Origin: Synaphobranchus kaupii
Taxonomy: Eukaryota > Chordata > Actinopteri > Anguilliformes > Synaphobranchidae
Length of the DNA: 64,000 bases
Assembly: GCA_029718625.1 (NCBI GenBank)
Contig: CM056383.1
Coordinates: 66,092,849 to 66,156,848 of the forward strand
Direction of reading: 5' to 3'
In this document: positions 37,130 through 48,483 of the stretch, in pieces
Layout of the letters: every line of letters begins with the position of its first letter
Position numbering within the stretch: position 1 is the first letter of the stretch
Position numbers and translations under genes: made by a program
Notes under the pieces: model-generated
Told to the model about the DNA's origin: nothing
What the model saw: only the letters and a program-made list of their open reading frames with translations
Database searches by the model: none

Positions 37130-38187
37130 TGAAAGAAACCCTTAAAGTGATCCATCCACATCTACTGCATATCTGGCAGCAGAGTAATGGTTTGAGGTTT
37201 GTTTAATACCTCAGACCATTGATTACTTACAGCCCCCCCCCCCCCCAATTCCCATAGAGATCATATAAAATGCAGAGAGGTTATATTATGGCTCATAAAT
37301 GTACCTGAAAAAAACATATCAAGAGTCCTTTGATGTTGTTGGGTCACAGACATCAGGAAGTCATGGCATACAAAGCATATACAACCAAATATTAAATAGG
37401 CCTATGATGACACGGTTCACCCGATATGGATGTGAACACCGTCAAATTAAAGATGAAAGTCTGCACTTTAACCTCATTGTCACTGATCCATTTCAAATCC
37501 AATGTACTGAGCCAAAACAACAAAAAATGTGTCACTGTTCAAACACTTTTGGAGTGCACTGTATGTACACATATAAAAAAAAATAAAAAATATATATATA
37601 TATATATATATATACGTATAATGTATATACAGTGGTGCTAGAAAGGTTGTGAACCCTTTAGAATTTTCTGTATATCTACATAAATTCGATCTAAAATGTG
37701 ATCACATCTTCATCTAAGTCCTAAAACTTGATGAAGTGAACCCAGCTCAACAAAAAACATAATTATTTTATAATTTATTTATTGAGCAAAATTATCCAAC
37801 GTTAAATGCTTTGTTGGAAAAAGTATGTGAACCCTTGGATCATACATATTTCTAAAGTATCATATTTAATATCTGGTCGCATATCCTTTGCCTGCTGTTA
37901 CTTCCTGAAGTCTGTGACCCATCAATATTAAAAGACTCTCGATATCTTATTTCCAGGTACTGTTACAAGCAATACTATAACCTCTCTGCATTTGAATGGA
38001 TCTCTCTGGGAATTGAGGGGTGAGACTAGATTCAGCTGTAAATTACACTGGTACAGTATGGAACACATGACTGGCTAAATGGCTGTAAGTCATCCAGGGT
38101 CTAAGGTATCAAACGAACCCCAAACCATCACTCTGCGGCCAGATATGGAGTAGATGTGGTTGGATCACTTTAAGGGTTTCTTCTCCT
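37130..38187. mobile_element. Compound fold-back of Tc1/mariner-type sequences
   Basis: The left arm (37130-37400) and the right arm (about 37868-38187) are inverted copies of each other. For example AAAGTGATCCATCCACATC.. at 37145 matches the reverse complement of ..GTGGTTGGATCACTTT at 38152. TTGGGTCACAGACATCAGGAAG at 37339 matches the reverse complement near 37910. Identity is about 80-90% by eye. Between them lie an inverted-repeat end (GGAGTGCACTGTA at 37551-37563) and the start of another Tc1/mariner end (TACAGTGGTGCTAGAAAGG at 37629). The left arm belongs to the family also found at 43493-43829 and 54288-54545. Confidence 0.75.
37629..37865 (+). mobile_element. Tc1/mariner terminal fragment
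   Basis: It begins TACAGTGGTGCTAGAAAGG and continues TTGTGAACCCTTTAGAATTT and, later, AAAAGTATGTGAACCC. This resembles the inverted terminal repeat region of one fish Tc1/mariner subfamily. About 240 bp remain with no transposase. It sits in the centre of the fold-back described above. Confidence 0.65.
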
Positions 38188-38287
38188 GACTTTTTCCCCC
38201 CATAGAGTTGTACAGGAAAATGAGTCAGGATAAATAACCCTTGCAGTGATCCATCCACATCCACAATAAATTCTTCTGTGAGTAAGT

Positions 38288-38318
38288 GTGTCCAAACTTT
38301 TGACTGGTACCGTACAGA
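38288..38318 (-). mobile_element. Tc1-like terminal inverted repeat, single end
   Basis: GTGTGTCCAAACTTTTGACT followed by GGTACCGTA is the reverse complement of a common Tc1 end that starts TACNGTACCAGTCAAAAG. Only one end is visible. It lies about 100 bp beyond the compound fold-back and may mark the end of a decayed Tc1 copy. Confidence 0.55.
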
Positions 38319-38319
38319 C

Positions 38320-39744
38320 AGGTATTCATTGAGAATCAGGACAGTAGCCTACTTTGTATGGTTGCATGCTGTGCATGAGGATAATTGACATTTTTGGCAC
38401 ACAGACGATTCGCAGTCACAGTATGCAATCTGAGGCAGGCCTGTGCCACTTTTTAAGTTAATTCTGCAAGATGTGGGGAACCAACGAAGAAATGGAACTA
38501 ATCTGGTGCTGCTTGTTCCTGGTGCAGTGGTTTAGGTAATATTTCTCTGGAGTACCTGTGCAGAGAGGTATCTAGTCTGGCTTTGATAATGACACGCTTC
38601 CCCTGTGCCTCTCACCCCACACTGCCCACAGTACACAGCTCAATCTGTAATTGACCAAGAACAGGACAAAACACGCTCTCCCCATTTTATCCTCATTCCT
38701 TCACGGATCCCATTCAGTCAAGGAAGTTATCCGTTATCAGAGCAGCCATGCACTCAGACATGGAGCCACGTCCAATCCCGCTCCACATGAAGGGATTTGT
38801 TTGGACTACTGGAGTGATGTGAAGAAGCTCAAAACCCAGGCCTGTGGAAATGAAATCAACCTGTTTTCGTGGCAAATATGTGCAGCAAGGATGGTGAAAC
38901 TAATTTTGTTTTGACTCTTTGAGAATTACGACTGACAAAACAAAATACATTAAAAATATACGTATATATATATTTCTATTTGGCTACATTTATATTGCTG
39001 ATAGCTAAACCTTAGTGAATTGTCCTGTGATCTTTTTATTCTTTTCATTTCTATAGGGTGTGCCTCCAAGTCACAGCCAATAAGGAAGGAGATTATTTTT
39101 ACAGGGAAGAGCATTGTGACTTTCAGACATCCATCCAAAATATTTATTTCTGTGTCCACAAAGTCCTTTTGTTCCTGCGATTAAAGAGGTTGTGCATTTA
39201 AAACCACACGAGGGTCCTTTATTTATTTATTTGTTTTTGCTTCACTAACTGCTGGAGGTGGTTTGCACGCAGTTGGTTTGAGGCAATATTGAAGATGGCC
39301 AGTGGTCAATGATTCAAACAATTCTCCGCTGTCCCTTCGAGAGCTGGCAGCAGAGTGTGTTGTTCGGCTTCCAGGACTATCTCTAACTGCAGCTGCTGCA
39401 TTTACCGGGACATCCAAAAACACCCGATTCTATTTTTTTCCTGTATTTACATGATCCTGTGTTGCTCTCTGATATTCTGTCCCCACATATTTCACTTCAC
39501 CGTTAGCCGTTACGTTTCCAATGCGTCTGGTTCTGCAAGAACGCATTGAAGTGAAAGACAAGGCATGCTGGGTTTCCACAATCAGACACGTGTTTGCTGT
39601 GTTACTGTTCTCTTGCGAAAGGCAGTCTCCATAGGAGATACAGAAAAAGAAACTTCCCACACACCACACATTGTTCTTATCCTATTGCAGGGATATTTGC
39701 AAGAACACATTTTTTTTTAAAAAGGGCATGGAATTCTTCAAGTA
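38320..39744. other. Non-coding DNA with no gene seen
   Basis: Frames at 38605-38914 (plus), 39223-39423 (minus) and 39430-39669 (minus) have no recognised domain. A short (TA)n run lies at about 38962-38972. Confidence 0.5.
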
Positions 39745-40164
39745 CAGTAGTGGTCAAAAGTTTACATACTCTTACGTTGAAGTCATTAAAACTAATTTTT
39801 AACCACTCCACAGATTTCTGGTTAGCAAACTATTGTGTTGGCAAGTCAGTTAGGACATCTACTTTGTGCATGACACAAGTAATTTTTCCAACAATTGTTT
39901 AAAAATTGTTACTCTTGTGGGGGTTTAGGCTGGGTTTTTCTGTAAAGCGCATCGTGACAACTAGTTGTGAATTGCGCTATATAAATAAATATTGATTAGA
40001 TTTGATTTAAACAATTGTTGGAAAAATTACTTGTGTCATGCACAAAGTAGATGTCCTAACTGACTTGCCAACACTATAGTTTGCTAACATGAAATCTGTG
40101 GAGTGGTTAAAAATTAGTTTTAATGACTTCAGCCTAAGTGTATGTAAACCTTTGACCACAACTG
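39745..40164. mobile_element. Sleeping Beauty-type Tc1 fold-back MITE
   Basis: It is flanked by TA (39743-39744 and 40165-40166). Long arms (39745-39903 and 40006-40164) are near-perfect inverted repeats of about 155 bp and include AAGTTTACATAC, AAGTCAGTTAGGACATCTAC and TGCATGACACAAGTAATTTTTCC. These match the long IR/DR ends of the salmonid-type Tc1 group. The ~100-bp loop is not Tc1 sequence: it carries TGTAAAGCGCATCGTGACAA and TGCGCTATATAAATAAA, an L2-like LINE 3' end. No transposase. Related end sequence lies at 48650-49082. Confidence 0.9.
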
Positions 40165-40235
40165 TAGCAACCTAAACACATACAATTGAGTCGCCCTCAT
40201 CAAATAATGTCCGGTGAGGTACACCAGTGAGGTAC

Positions 40236-40254
40236 ACCCCCCCCCCCCCCCCCC
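40236..40254 (+). repeat. Poly-C run
   Basis: Nineteen or so C residues just after two copies of GTGAGGTACACC (about 40213-40235). Slippage-prone; length uncertain in the assembly. Confidence 0.9.
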
Positions 40255-42270
40255 AATATTTTCTCTCATTTGGAATTGCCAGTTGTGCTATGCTCTTCTA
40301 TGCCCTGCACAGGTAGCACTGCGGCTAAATCATATATGCTCCCCTGATACCCTCGCCTATGAGCCAGTAACTATTTTTCACAGTAGTTCTGCCAGCCCCC
40401 AATCAGAAATGTGCAGGGGCACATTTGTCATGCATAACTTGTAGGCGTCCAGTAAGTCGCAAGGGGACGCTTGTGCAGCGGTAACCTGAAAAACCCCGCT
40501 CGACCTTAGCCCGCCCTAGTCCGGCGGGACAAAGCCAGTTCTGTCAGGACAACTCACGTATTTAAATGACATGTTAAATGAATGAATGTGCTGCATAATT
40601 ATTTTAGTTTGCCGGTGAATGGATCTGCTTTAGTGCTGCTCCGGAGCACGGGCATCTCTAAACAGGAGATGACCAGAAACCCCCCATACTAAAGCAGATC
40701 CAAACGACAGGTGGAAGCTGGGGTGGTGGAGGGTGACAGCAGATTTATTTTAACACAAGCCGTAAGCAAACAAGGAGCAGCGCATCAGCATAAGCAGTAC
40801 AGAAAGAACTGATTCTTGGCTTAAAAAGGGGCGCTCCGTTAGAGGCGTGTGCATGTGACTGGTTGAGTGTGGGACGCGTGATCGCTAGCCGATCATGGTC
40901 GGCTACAGCGAGAGGTTTCCAGACAGAACTCGCTCTGCGCACGCTTGCATCGTTCCCGACGCTCATTTCTGCTGCAAAGCTGAAAGATTAACAGCCGTAG
41001 TCAGACAATGGCTCGGCTCAACTAGTGAAGTCATGGTTATATCACTCAAACATTAGTTTTGAATACCTCAGTTACAGTTCTTTACAGTACATTGTTCCAT
41101 AAGCATGCAATGAGTGTGAGTCATTGGGGTTTACCCAGTTTTTCTAGTGGAATGTTTGCACTCAAAAATTAATTGGTAAAGAAAAAAATACTTATAAAAT
41201 CTAAAAAGGCATCTCTGAAGACAGTGATTCATCAACAACAGCAGATAGGGGATGTTGGTATCTTCAATGTGACTGATGAATCACTTACCATCACTCCCCA
41301 AAGTTAGGGCATGTAGGGCTGTGCTTTTCCTACAAAATCTATGCTCATCAGTCTGTTCAAATTATTCTTGTCAGAAGAAGTGCCAATATGCAGATATGGG
41401 TATATTTCTTCTAACGTTTTGCACGGTACAATTTATTTAATGAAATACCACTTCCAATATTTTTTTTTCTTCAGTGCGATACTCTGGAATATAAGATTTC
41501 ATTTGCAGTGACCTCCTGGAGCTGCTTCATCAAATGTATAACTTTCAGTAGATCCTCCAACATCTTTCACCACCTAAGCACGGATGAAAAAGACATTACC
41601 CTGACAACTACACTTATAATTGGCTGGCTGTCGAGCTCCAGTTACAGTGTAACTTAAATATATCTCCCACAGATATGCCACACCATCAAAGCATGAGTGA
41701 ACCTGAACGTATGATTCATATTTTTTAATTAAACTACAGAGTCTAATTTGATTGACCCTCTGTTTGTGTAGTTTCCAGGAAATGATAAGGAATGCGCAGT
41801 AATTTTAACAAATTAAAAATGACTGCACTGATTACTGCTTTTCAATCATGATATGTAATATATGAATATAATAGGAGACAATAATACATTTCCACCGTAT
41901 TATTTTCCAACATGACGCATATGTGTTGTCATTTTTGTTATACACGTGGCCTGTGATAATTAAAATACTTTGAAAAAAAAGGATTTAAAATGCAGAGCTG
42001 TATGCTGTATGCTGTATGCCGCTCATTACAACCTGTTCATGTTAATTGACATGTTTTATTTTAGAGATCATTACCATATTTACATTCACTTTCCAGTTAT
42101 TTACAATACTTTTGCTACTGTTATGATGTTGATTTGTAAATTATTCATCATGATGCATATCCTTAAAGCATAAATGTGCATTAAAAAGCAGCCATTTGAA
42201 GTAATGTTTAATCCATGTGATTGTCATTAAATACATCTGCCATTTAAAAGTAACTGTATACCCAACTGTT
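40255..42270. other. Non-coding DNA with no gene seen
   Basis: Apart from the structured segment at 40620-40702, nothing is recognised. CpG content is modestly raised at 40440-40980. A minus-strand frame at 40745-40966 is of no known family. Confidence 0.45.
40620..40702 (+). other. Multi-stem inverted-repeat structure
   Basis: A perfect 15-bp outer stem is formed by TGGATCTGCTTTAGT (40620-40634) and its exact reverse complement (40688-40702). Inside lie a 12-bp palindrome TGCTCCGGAGCA and a 6-bp hairpin CATCTC-TAAACAG-GAGATG. The order could fold as a multi-branched RNA or DNA structure. No known RNA family (tRNA, snRNA, snoRNA) is recognised. It may be the end of a fold-back element or chance. 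Confidence 0.5.
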
Positions 42271-42271
42271 A

Positions 42272-42765
42272 TATTACATTACATTACAGTCATTTAGCAG
42301 ACGCTTTTATCCAAAGCGACATACAATAAGAATACATACAGAAAGGTCATCAAAGTAACTACAGAACAGATAAGACAAAGCACATCCTTCCCATAACGTA
42401 CGTAGCAGCTATCCCTAGTAATGAACATTGAATGTAGTTCGCAGTAAGCTGTGGGTAAATCAGCTGTACTATAATTATATTCTAAATACTATTATAAAAC
42501 TATAACAAACAGTTAGACAAGAAAACACAGGGAACAAGTACCATGAGAAAAGGCAAGAATCAGTCAAGGCAGGGTCTGAAGAGGTGTGTCTTCAGGCCAT
42601 GATGGAATGCAGGCGGTGTTGGAGTAGAACGTAGGGGAATGGGGAGTTTGTTCCACCACTGAGGAGCTAGGGTGGAAAAGCTCTGCAGTCGGGACGAGCG
42701 AGAGAGCATTGTGTTATTCAACTTTTGTTCTCGGTTTGAAACTGTATTTTGTGAAAAATAGAACC
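42272..42765 (-). mobile_element. LINE 3' end with (TGTAA)n tail, copy 1
   Basis: On the minus strand, about 42700-42563 reads the C-terminal end of a LINE protein: RLQSFSTLAPQWWNKLPIPL, then RSTPTPPAFHHGLKTHLF and a stop. A 3' UTR of about 270 bp follows, then GTCGCTTTGGATAAAAGCGT, CTGCTAAATGACTG and a TAATG-type repeat tail. The final ~50 bp match the end of the tRNA SINE at 19632/32541/61465, as expected when a SINE has taken its tail from its LINE partner. 5' truncated. Confidence 0.85.
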
Positions 42766-43454
42766 CTTGCATGTACGTTCAGTGCAGGACATCCAGTGGA
42801 TGGTGAAGGGCCATCTTTGTTCTTTTGTCCCCTACTGTACACTTCTGTTTGGTCATTAATGCTCACCCTCCATCACAGTCAGCAGTGACAGGCACCGTGC
42901 CAGTGAGGCCTGTCTTGCCATACAGTTGTCTCTGCGATCGCATGGGCAAATGTCACTGCCTGAGTCTGACACTTCCACTCCCTCCATATCACTTGAGGTA
43001 TGACAGAAGCAGGGCTGAATGGGCTGTAGTTACACTAAGTATAGATTTTTGGCCCCCAAAAATCAATTTCAGTGTTCTATAGTGTAGGAATGCTAATTAG
43101 CGGAACCCGTACAGTCCAACTGCTAACAAAACTGCAGGTTGCAGTTGTTTTTTTAAACAAAATGACTTTGAAAAATTCACAAAGCATTAATTTTGTTACT
43201 ATTGGCCCTATTGTAATGAGCACAGGGAGAAAATAGAGTTTACATTGTGCCAAGGAAGCCATTTAAATCTCTGCTTTTTTAACCACTTGTACTGAGAGCC
43301 CTGACAGAAATGGAATATATCATGAAAATGTATTGAGGTAATTATAATTTTGGGGATGATCGCGAGCACTGGGGGGTTGTTGGGGCAGATTAATTGTTGT
43401 TTTAATTTAAAAAAATTTAAAACGCTGAAGGATCATTTCTGGGAGGGGGCCTGC

Positions 43455-43471
43455 CCCCCCCCCCCCCCCCA
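43455..43471 (+). repeat. Poly-C run
   Basis: About 17 C residues, beside a family D element. One of several C-runs linked to this family (see also 37231 and 54472). Confidence 0.9.
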
Positions 43472-43492
43472 TCGCGGCTGTTCCAGCTTAAT

Positions 43493-43829
43493 TTACCGCT
43501 AAATCTAGTCCCACCCCCCAATTCCCATATAGATCCATTCAAATGCAGAGAAGTTATAGTATTGCTTGTAATACCAGAAAATAAGATATCAAGAGTCTTT
43601 TGATGTTGTTGGGTCACAGACATCAGGAAGTCATGGCATGCAAAGGATATGCGACCAAATATAAAAAATTATGACTTTATTCTCCATTATGTTAAACAGT
43701 CCAATATTTTTTGATTTGATGATTCTGCACTTCAACCTCATTGTATCCTTTCAAACTCAAAGTGCTAGAGTACAGAACCAAAATAACAAAAAATGTGTCA
43801 CTGTCCAATGAATTATGGTGCCCACTGTA
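43493..43829 (-). mobile_element. Tc1/mariner-type non-autonomous element, family D
   Basis: It ends GGTGCCCACTGTA at 43829, the reverse complement of TACAGTGGGCACC. The same end opens the copy at 54288 (TACAGTGAGCACC). Shared blocks include AAATGTGTCACTG, CAAAATAACAAAAAA and AGTGCTAGAGTACAGAACC, along with ATTATGTTAAAC..CCAATATTTTTTGAT. The segment TTGGGTCACAGACATCAGGA is shared with the left arm at 37339. No coding is seen. Only one terminal repeat is recognised. Confidence 0.7.
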
Positions 43830-43887
43830 TATGTAACAGCTCATATCCCTTGAGGCAGTTTGGAGCAGTGTATCTTGGTGTCGAAAA

Positions 43888-44165
43888 ATCTATCCAAAAT
43901 CTTGCTGGAGCCTATCCCAGCATGCATTGTGCGAATACACCCTGGACAGGTCGCCAATCCATCACAGGGCACACACACCATTCACTCACACACTCATACC
44001 GATGGGCAATTTAGAGTCTCCAATTTGCCTAACCTGCATGTATTTGGACTGTGGGAGGAAACTGGAGTACCCGGAGGAAACCCACACGGACACAGGGAGA
44101 ACATGTAAACGCCACTCCTCCTTGCTATGAGGCGACAGTGCTAACCACTGCACCACTGTGCCACC
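43888..44165 (-). mobile_element. DANA/Mermaid-like tRNA-derived SINE, long copy
   Basis: Read on the minus strand it starts GGTGGCACAGTGGTGCAGTG, then TTAGCACTGTCGCCTCATAG. It continues through GTTCTCCCTGTGTCCGTGTG, GGTTTCCTCCGGGTACTCC and CCACAGTCCAAATACATGCA, and ends with a body containing GTGCCCTGTGATGGATTGG and CCAGCAAGATTTTGGATAG. The head is tRNA-like, but the B box is partly deleted (AGGAGTGGCGTTTACATG). Compared with the copy at 22565 the 3' body is kept. Confidence 0.82.
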
Positions 44166-44399
44166 CTGTAATAATATGATGAATTCATAGTGGACACTGT
44201 ACACTAATTTTATGCAGTGGATATTGAGAAGCATTCCAAAGGGTAGGTAAACAACGCCATTCTAGGATCAATGCAGATTCAACTCCTCCAAACTCATCTA
44301 CGCTTTGCTCCACTGGTGCGAGGGCGGGCTGGCTAATATAGCCCCCACCAATTGCTCCAGGTTCTTAGTGCATTGCTGGGTTTTGGTTTGCCTTTCCAC

Positions 44400-44660
44400 C
44401 CGAGTTGAATGAACTGCTTCTGTCACTGGGGAACAGTCTTTTCTGTCTCAGAGAAAGAGGTACTGACACTCCCTGCTATCTCATGCCAGACCCGCTTCAC
44501 AGCTGAGGCCCAAAGGCGGTTGCTGTGGTGTCATACTTGGGTATTGTCTCTGCTTTTAAAATGTACCAGGAGGGCTCCTGCTTCTTTCTGCTGGAAGCGT
44601 TCATCCTCTCTCATGTCTGCCCTAACTTACATGGAAACTAGTACACCAGCAGTAGCTTAA
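44400..44660 (-). pseudogene. Possible Myb/SANT-type transposon protein relic
   Basis: On the minus strand a broken frame reads NRLWASAVKRVWHEIAGSVS followed by a Thr/Ser-rich stretch, loosely like the W..I...V pattern of the Myb/SANT proteins that accompany Harbinger transposons. There are stops on both sides, and no second Trp or nuclease was found. The plus-strand frame 44409-44660 has no family. Weak evidence. Confidence 0.2.
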
Positions 44661-45099
44661 AATCTTTTCCAGTTACTACCAAGCCATCTGAACCTTGTGT
44701 CAAATGTGTTTGCTCCATGAAAGTAAGGCAGAAGATGGCATAATGAAAGTCAACAAAAAATCTCACTGGTTGCACATTCAAAATTACAATTTAATTTTGG
44801 GCATTTAGCAGAAGCTTTGAAGAGACTTGAATTTTGCATGATTATGAACCAGCACGACAGCTAAGTTAGTTACAGATTAGTAAAGCTCAAATCAAATCAC
44901 TGCCATTGTAGGGATGCATTCCAGAAGGCCCAAATCCTCCTGCAAGATGATGTAATCCCTACCAGGAAAAATGCACAAAATGAAAAAGCATCTCTTTGTT
45001 TTGAGTTCCATGAAAATCCAAAACGTAGTTTGGAAACAGCTTGCACTAGAAATTCTACCTGCGTTTGTATTATTTCATCCTTTTGAACTTATGAGAGGT

Positions 45100-46319
45100 A
45101 AGGGGTCCCAATAGTCGAAAAATGCACCCTCCCTTCCTTCACTACGACCTCCTCTCCTCCGTGCCCCGGAAACGGATCTTTGTGTCCTCCCTCCCTCCAC
45201 TGTCCCAATATTGAAAAAGACGAGCGAAGCGGCTTCAAACTCGGGTTCTCCTCCCCTCCGGTGAAGCATACACCTACTGCGGAAGTTTTTTCACATTTTT
45301 GGGTGACATCATCGCGCTCACGCCCACAGACATTTAAGAATAGGAAACAGTGATGATGCGTAGCTATGCCTTATATGAATTTCCCCAAGATAATGATGCC
45401 CCAATGCAAGATATTTAGCCTAAATTGTGTGTGCTTCAGTAGGTTATTATCACACATAGGACATAGCATCCTACAACGGATAACAAAATGCCAGTCTTTA
45501 CTAAAAAACAGCTTTATTTGCTTGCACATTAACGTCGCTTATTAAGGAACGTGACTATACATAAATATAGCCTAAGCATGACAGCTACCATTTCAGTATG
45601 TGAATATGCATTAATTTATTTATTCAACCATTCCAAAGGACGTTTTTAAATTTGATTTCAGATGTTACAGTGGGAAATAGGCCTAATTGTTTTTCGGTGT
45701 GACCACTGCAATACTATGAACATTAGGAATGATAGACCTATATCTGATAATATGACGATAATTCGTTCCACTAATCTACGGAAATGTTTCCCAATTTGCC
45801 GATGTGAGATGCAAGGAACTGGCAATAGTAGGCTGTAGTGTAGCTACAGTAGCCTATAGGCCTATGTGGTGAATTAGTGCTCGGTATGTTCAGACATCGG
45901 GAACATCGGGATTCTGGAATTACAGTAAATTGTTATGTTTGCGTAGCCTATACTACATGTTTACTTTGCTGTAATATTGCTGATTGTTATGTTAATTAGT
46001 GTCTCGATGCGAAACGCGATACAGGCTATGTTTACACTGTACATGCAACTAGGTTACTTGCACTTGTAACTTAAAATATATTTTGCAGCTTTAAATGGGC
46101 TGACCATGTGGAAGATCTGTGATTGGATTTGGGAATATTTGTGGGCTCGGCATCAGTCAAAGTTATGATAGGGCAACTTCATCAATAGTCGACGGCGGTT
46201 TTGATGACAGTGAAGCAGACTCGCCGTCCCAATTTTCTTCACGGCTCCTTTCCTCCAGGAGTGGTAGTGGGAGAGTGGAGGAAGGGAGGTGGGGAGTGAA
46301 GAATATTGGGATGCACCCA
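45100..46319. mobile_element. Candidate DNA transposon with degenerate inverted ends
   Basis: The left end GGGGTCCCAATAGTCGAAAA, followed by ACCCTCCCTTCCTTCACTACG, resembles the reverse complement of the right end (GGGTGCATCCCAATATTC, then ACCTCCCTTCCTCCACTC). Both ends are C/T-rich on the inward strand. The ~850-bp middle is AT-rich and non-coding. Similarity is moderate and no target duplication was found; a known family could not be named. Confidence 0.4.
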
Positions 46320-47150
46320 AGGTGCATATGAACATAGAAATCAAGTAGATTTTTGGAATTGCAAGATCTTGAAACAGTGAGTGTGTGTGCAGCATGCAGA
46401 AACAGTTTACAGATTGTCATATTGAATCCTTTCTTCAGACAGGACAAGAAGCCTTTTATACCTGGTTAAATTAACTGTCAACCTAAATGTGGTTGGGATA
46501 AAAAACACAAATCGAATGGGGCACGGGGCACAGCGAAGGTTACACGGAAACACGGGGCCTGACCAGTTTGTAAAGCAAAGACTTGTGAATGGGAGTCATA
46601 ACCTCTCTGGGCTAAATCCCCCATGAGAACACACACTGTGTTCCATAATCTGCATAAACTGGCAGAATGCAGGTTTTCTTAATGAGGGAGCGATGCAAAT
46701 TCACTGAAAGTCATTTAGTTGTGCAGAAACTGCATGTAGGACATAATGTGCAGGGGTGTTTTAAAAGACAGAAAGCTTGTGTTGATTTGTAATTATCTGC
46801 TATATTTTTCAATATACACTTTTAATGGGAAATGCATGTTTAAACATTTTCAATTAGTTATCATTCAGTGGTCACAATTTTGCAAGCATCCAAGTTAACC
46901 TGAATATAGCATGATTTACCACTAAAATAGCGAAAAACAAAATAGTTATTTTTGCCATAATCTTCTCAGTATTCCAAAGCACAGTTCTCATCTACATGTC
47001 TAACAGACAATACCCCAAACCTTCAGAAATAAAAGGAAACCATTATGCTCCCTTTCATCGTTTAGGTTCTGCAAGAAACACTTGAAATGCTTATTAAATT
47101 TCTAATGCATTACCAGAAGTATTTGTATCTGTTATTCATTCATTATTCAT
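46320..47150. other. Non-coding DNA with no gene seen
   Basis: No recognised protein, RNA gene or repeat. Confidence 0.5.
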
Positions 47151-47660
47151 TTATTACATTCATTTAGCAAACGCTTTTATCCAAATCGACGTACAGTAAG
47201 TGCATACAGAGACATCATCAAGATCACTACAGAACAGACAAGACAAAGCACATCCTTCCCATAATGTAGCAGCTATCCCTAGTAATGAACATTGACTGTA
47301 GTTCACAGTAAGCTGTGAGTAAATCAGCAATACTACACTTCTATTCTAAATACTATTATAAACTATAATAAACAGACAGGAAAACACAGGGAACTAGTAA
47401 ACACAGGGAACTGATATCCCTAGGTTAGGATATCAGTCAAGGTGGAGTCTGAAGAGGTGTGTCTTCAGGCCTCGACGGAATGCAGGCAGGGTTGGAGTAG
47501 AACGTAGGGGAATGGGAAGTTAATTCCACCACAAGGGAGCTAAGGTGGAAAAACTCCGCAGTCGGGACGAGCGAGAGCCTTTGACACGGAGGGGGGGAAG
47601 TGCCAGTCGCCCTGCTGTAGAAGAGCGAAGTGGTCGAGCAGGAACATAGTTCTGGATTAA
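47151..47660 (-). mobile_element. LINE 3' end with (TGTAA)n-type tail, copy 2
   Basis: This aligns with 42272-42765 over nearly its full length, including AGACAAAGCACATCCTTCCC, TAGCAGCTATCCCTAGTAAT and TTCAGGCCTCGACGGAATGC. The minus-strand product region again reads a WW/WN..LPIPLRSTPT-type C-terminus, now with a stop inside it. A short extra repeat of AAACACAGGGAACT (about 47382 and 47399) is a local duplication. The tail has decayed to TTACATTCATTTAG. Confidence 0.85.
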
Positions 47661-48483
47661 ATGTTATGTTGTCAATGTTGATCAAAGATTAACCAAAGGA
47701 GGCCAATGTGAAGAAATGTGGGCAACGATTAAAAATGTATTTATTTATTTGTTTATTTCACAATAGAACATTCAAGACTAACATTTCTGAAGTCTTGCCT
47801 TCGATCTTCTCTCACACAGGTAACCTTGAAGTGGGTGACCTTATTCTTGTTCAACATGATAGTTGAAACTCCACCAAAACTCTCCAAAGAGCGACTGTGT
47901 GATTCTCCTGACTTCCTGGGGGTCTTTACTGGAATCCGGCTGCACTACCCTTTGGATAGGCCCTGTTCTTTGTCCACTGCCGTACTTGATCCCTGGTTGA
48001 GAATAATGCTCTGGACATGAAGGAAGACACATAGACCCAAGGCCCAATGGTGGAAAAACCAGTAAAAGCTACAGTCTAAGTGTAGTATGAGGCTATACAG
48101 CCCTCTCTGATATTCAATGTTGCGACAGCTTTTGATAATAAATATAAATTTAAATCGTCCCCTTATGTCTGGAATATACTGTGTGTAAGACATACCGTTT
48201 GCCTGTCATAGTATCATTTTCTTTTGTAATCCAAGCAAACTGAGGTTTAGATTTCTGAATTATTTCACAACAGATGGCCAAGTTGTTTTGGCAGATTAAT
48301 GCATTTAGCACTAGGTGTTTATTTGTGGTTATTGTTGGAATGTGTTTATTATGGATTATAGTGAACATGTTTAGTCCTAGTCAGAGGCTTGTGGAAAAAC
48401 ATGCTCTTGCAGTCATAAAGGTTATGACTCTATTGTGGGGAGAATACGAGAATAAAGAGATATGGCTTTCAAATTATGGCCTG
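47661..48483. other. Non-coding DNA with no gene seen
   Basis: Overlapping short frames at 47826-48047 and 48150-48492 on both strands have no recognised family. Confidence 0.45.
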
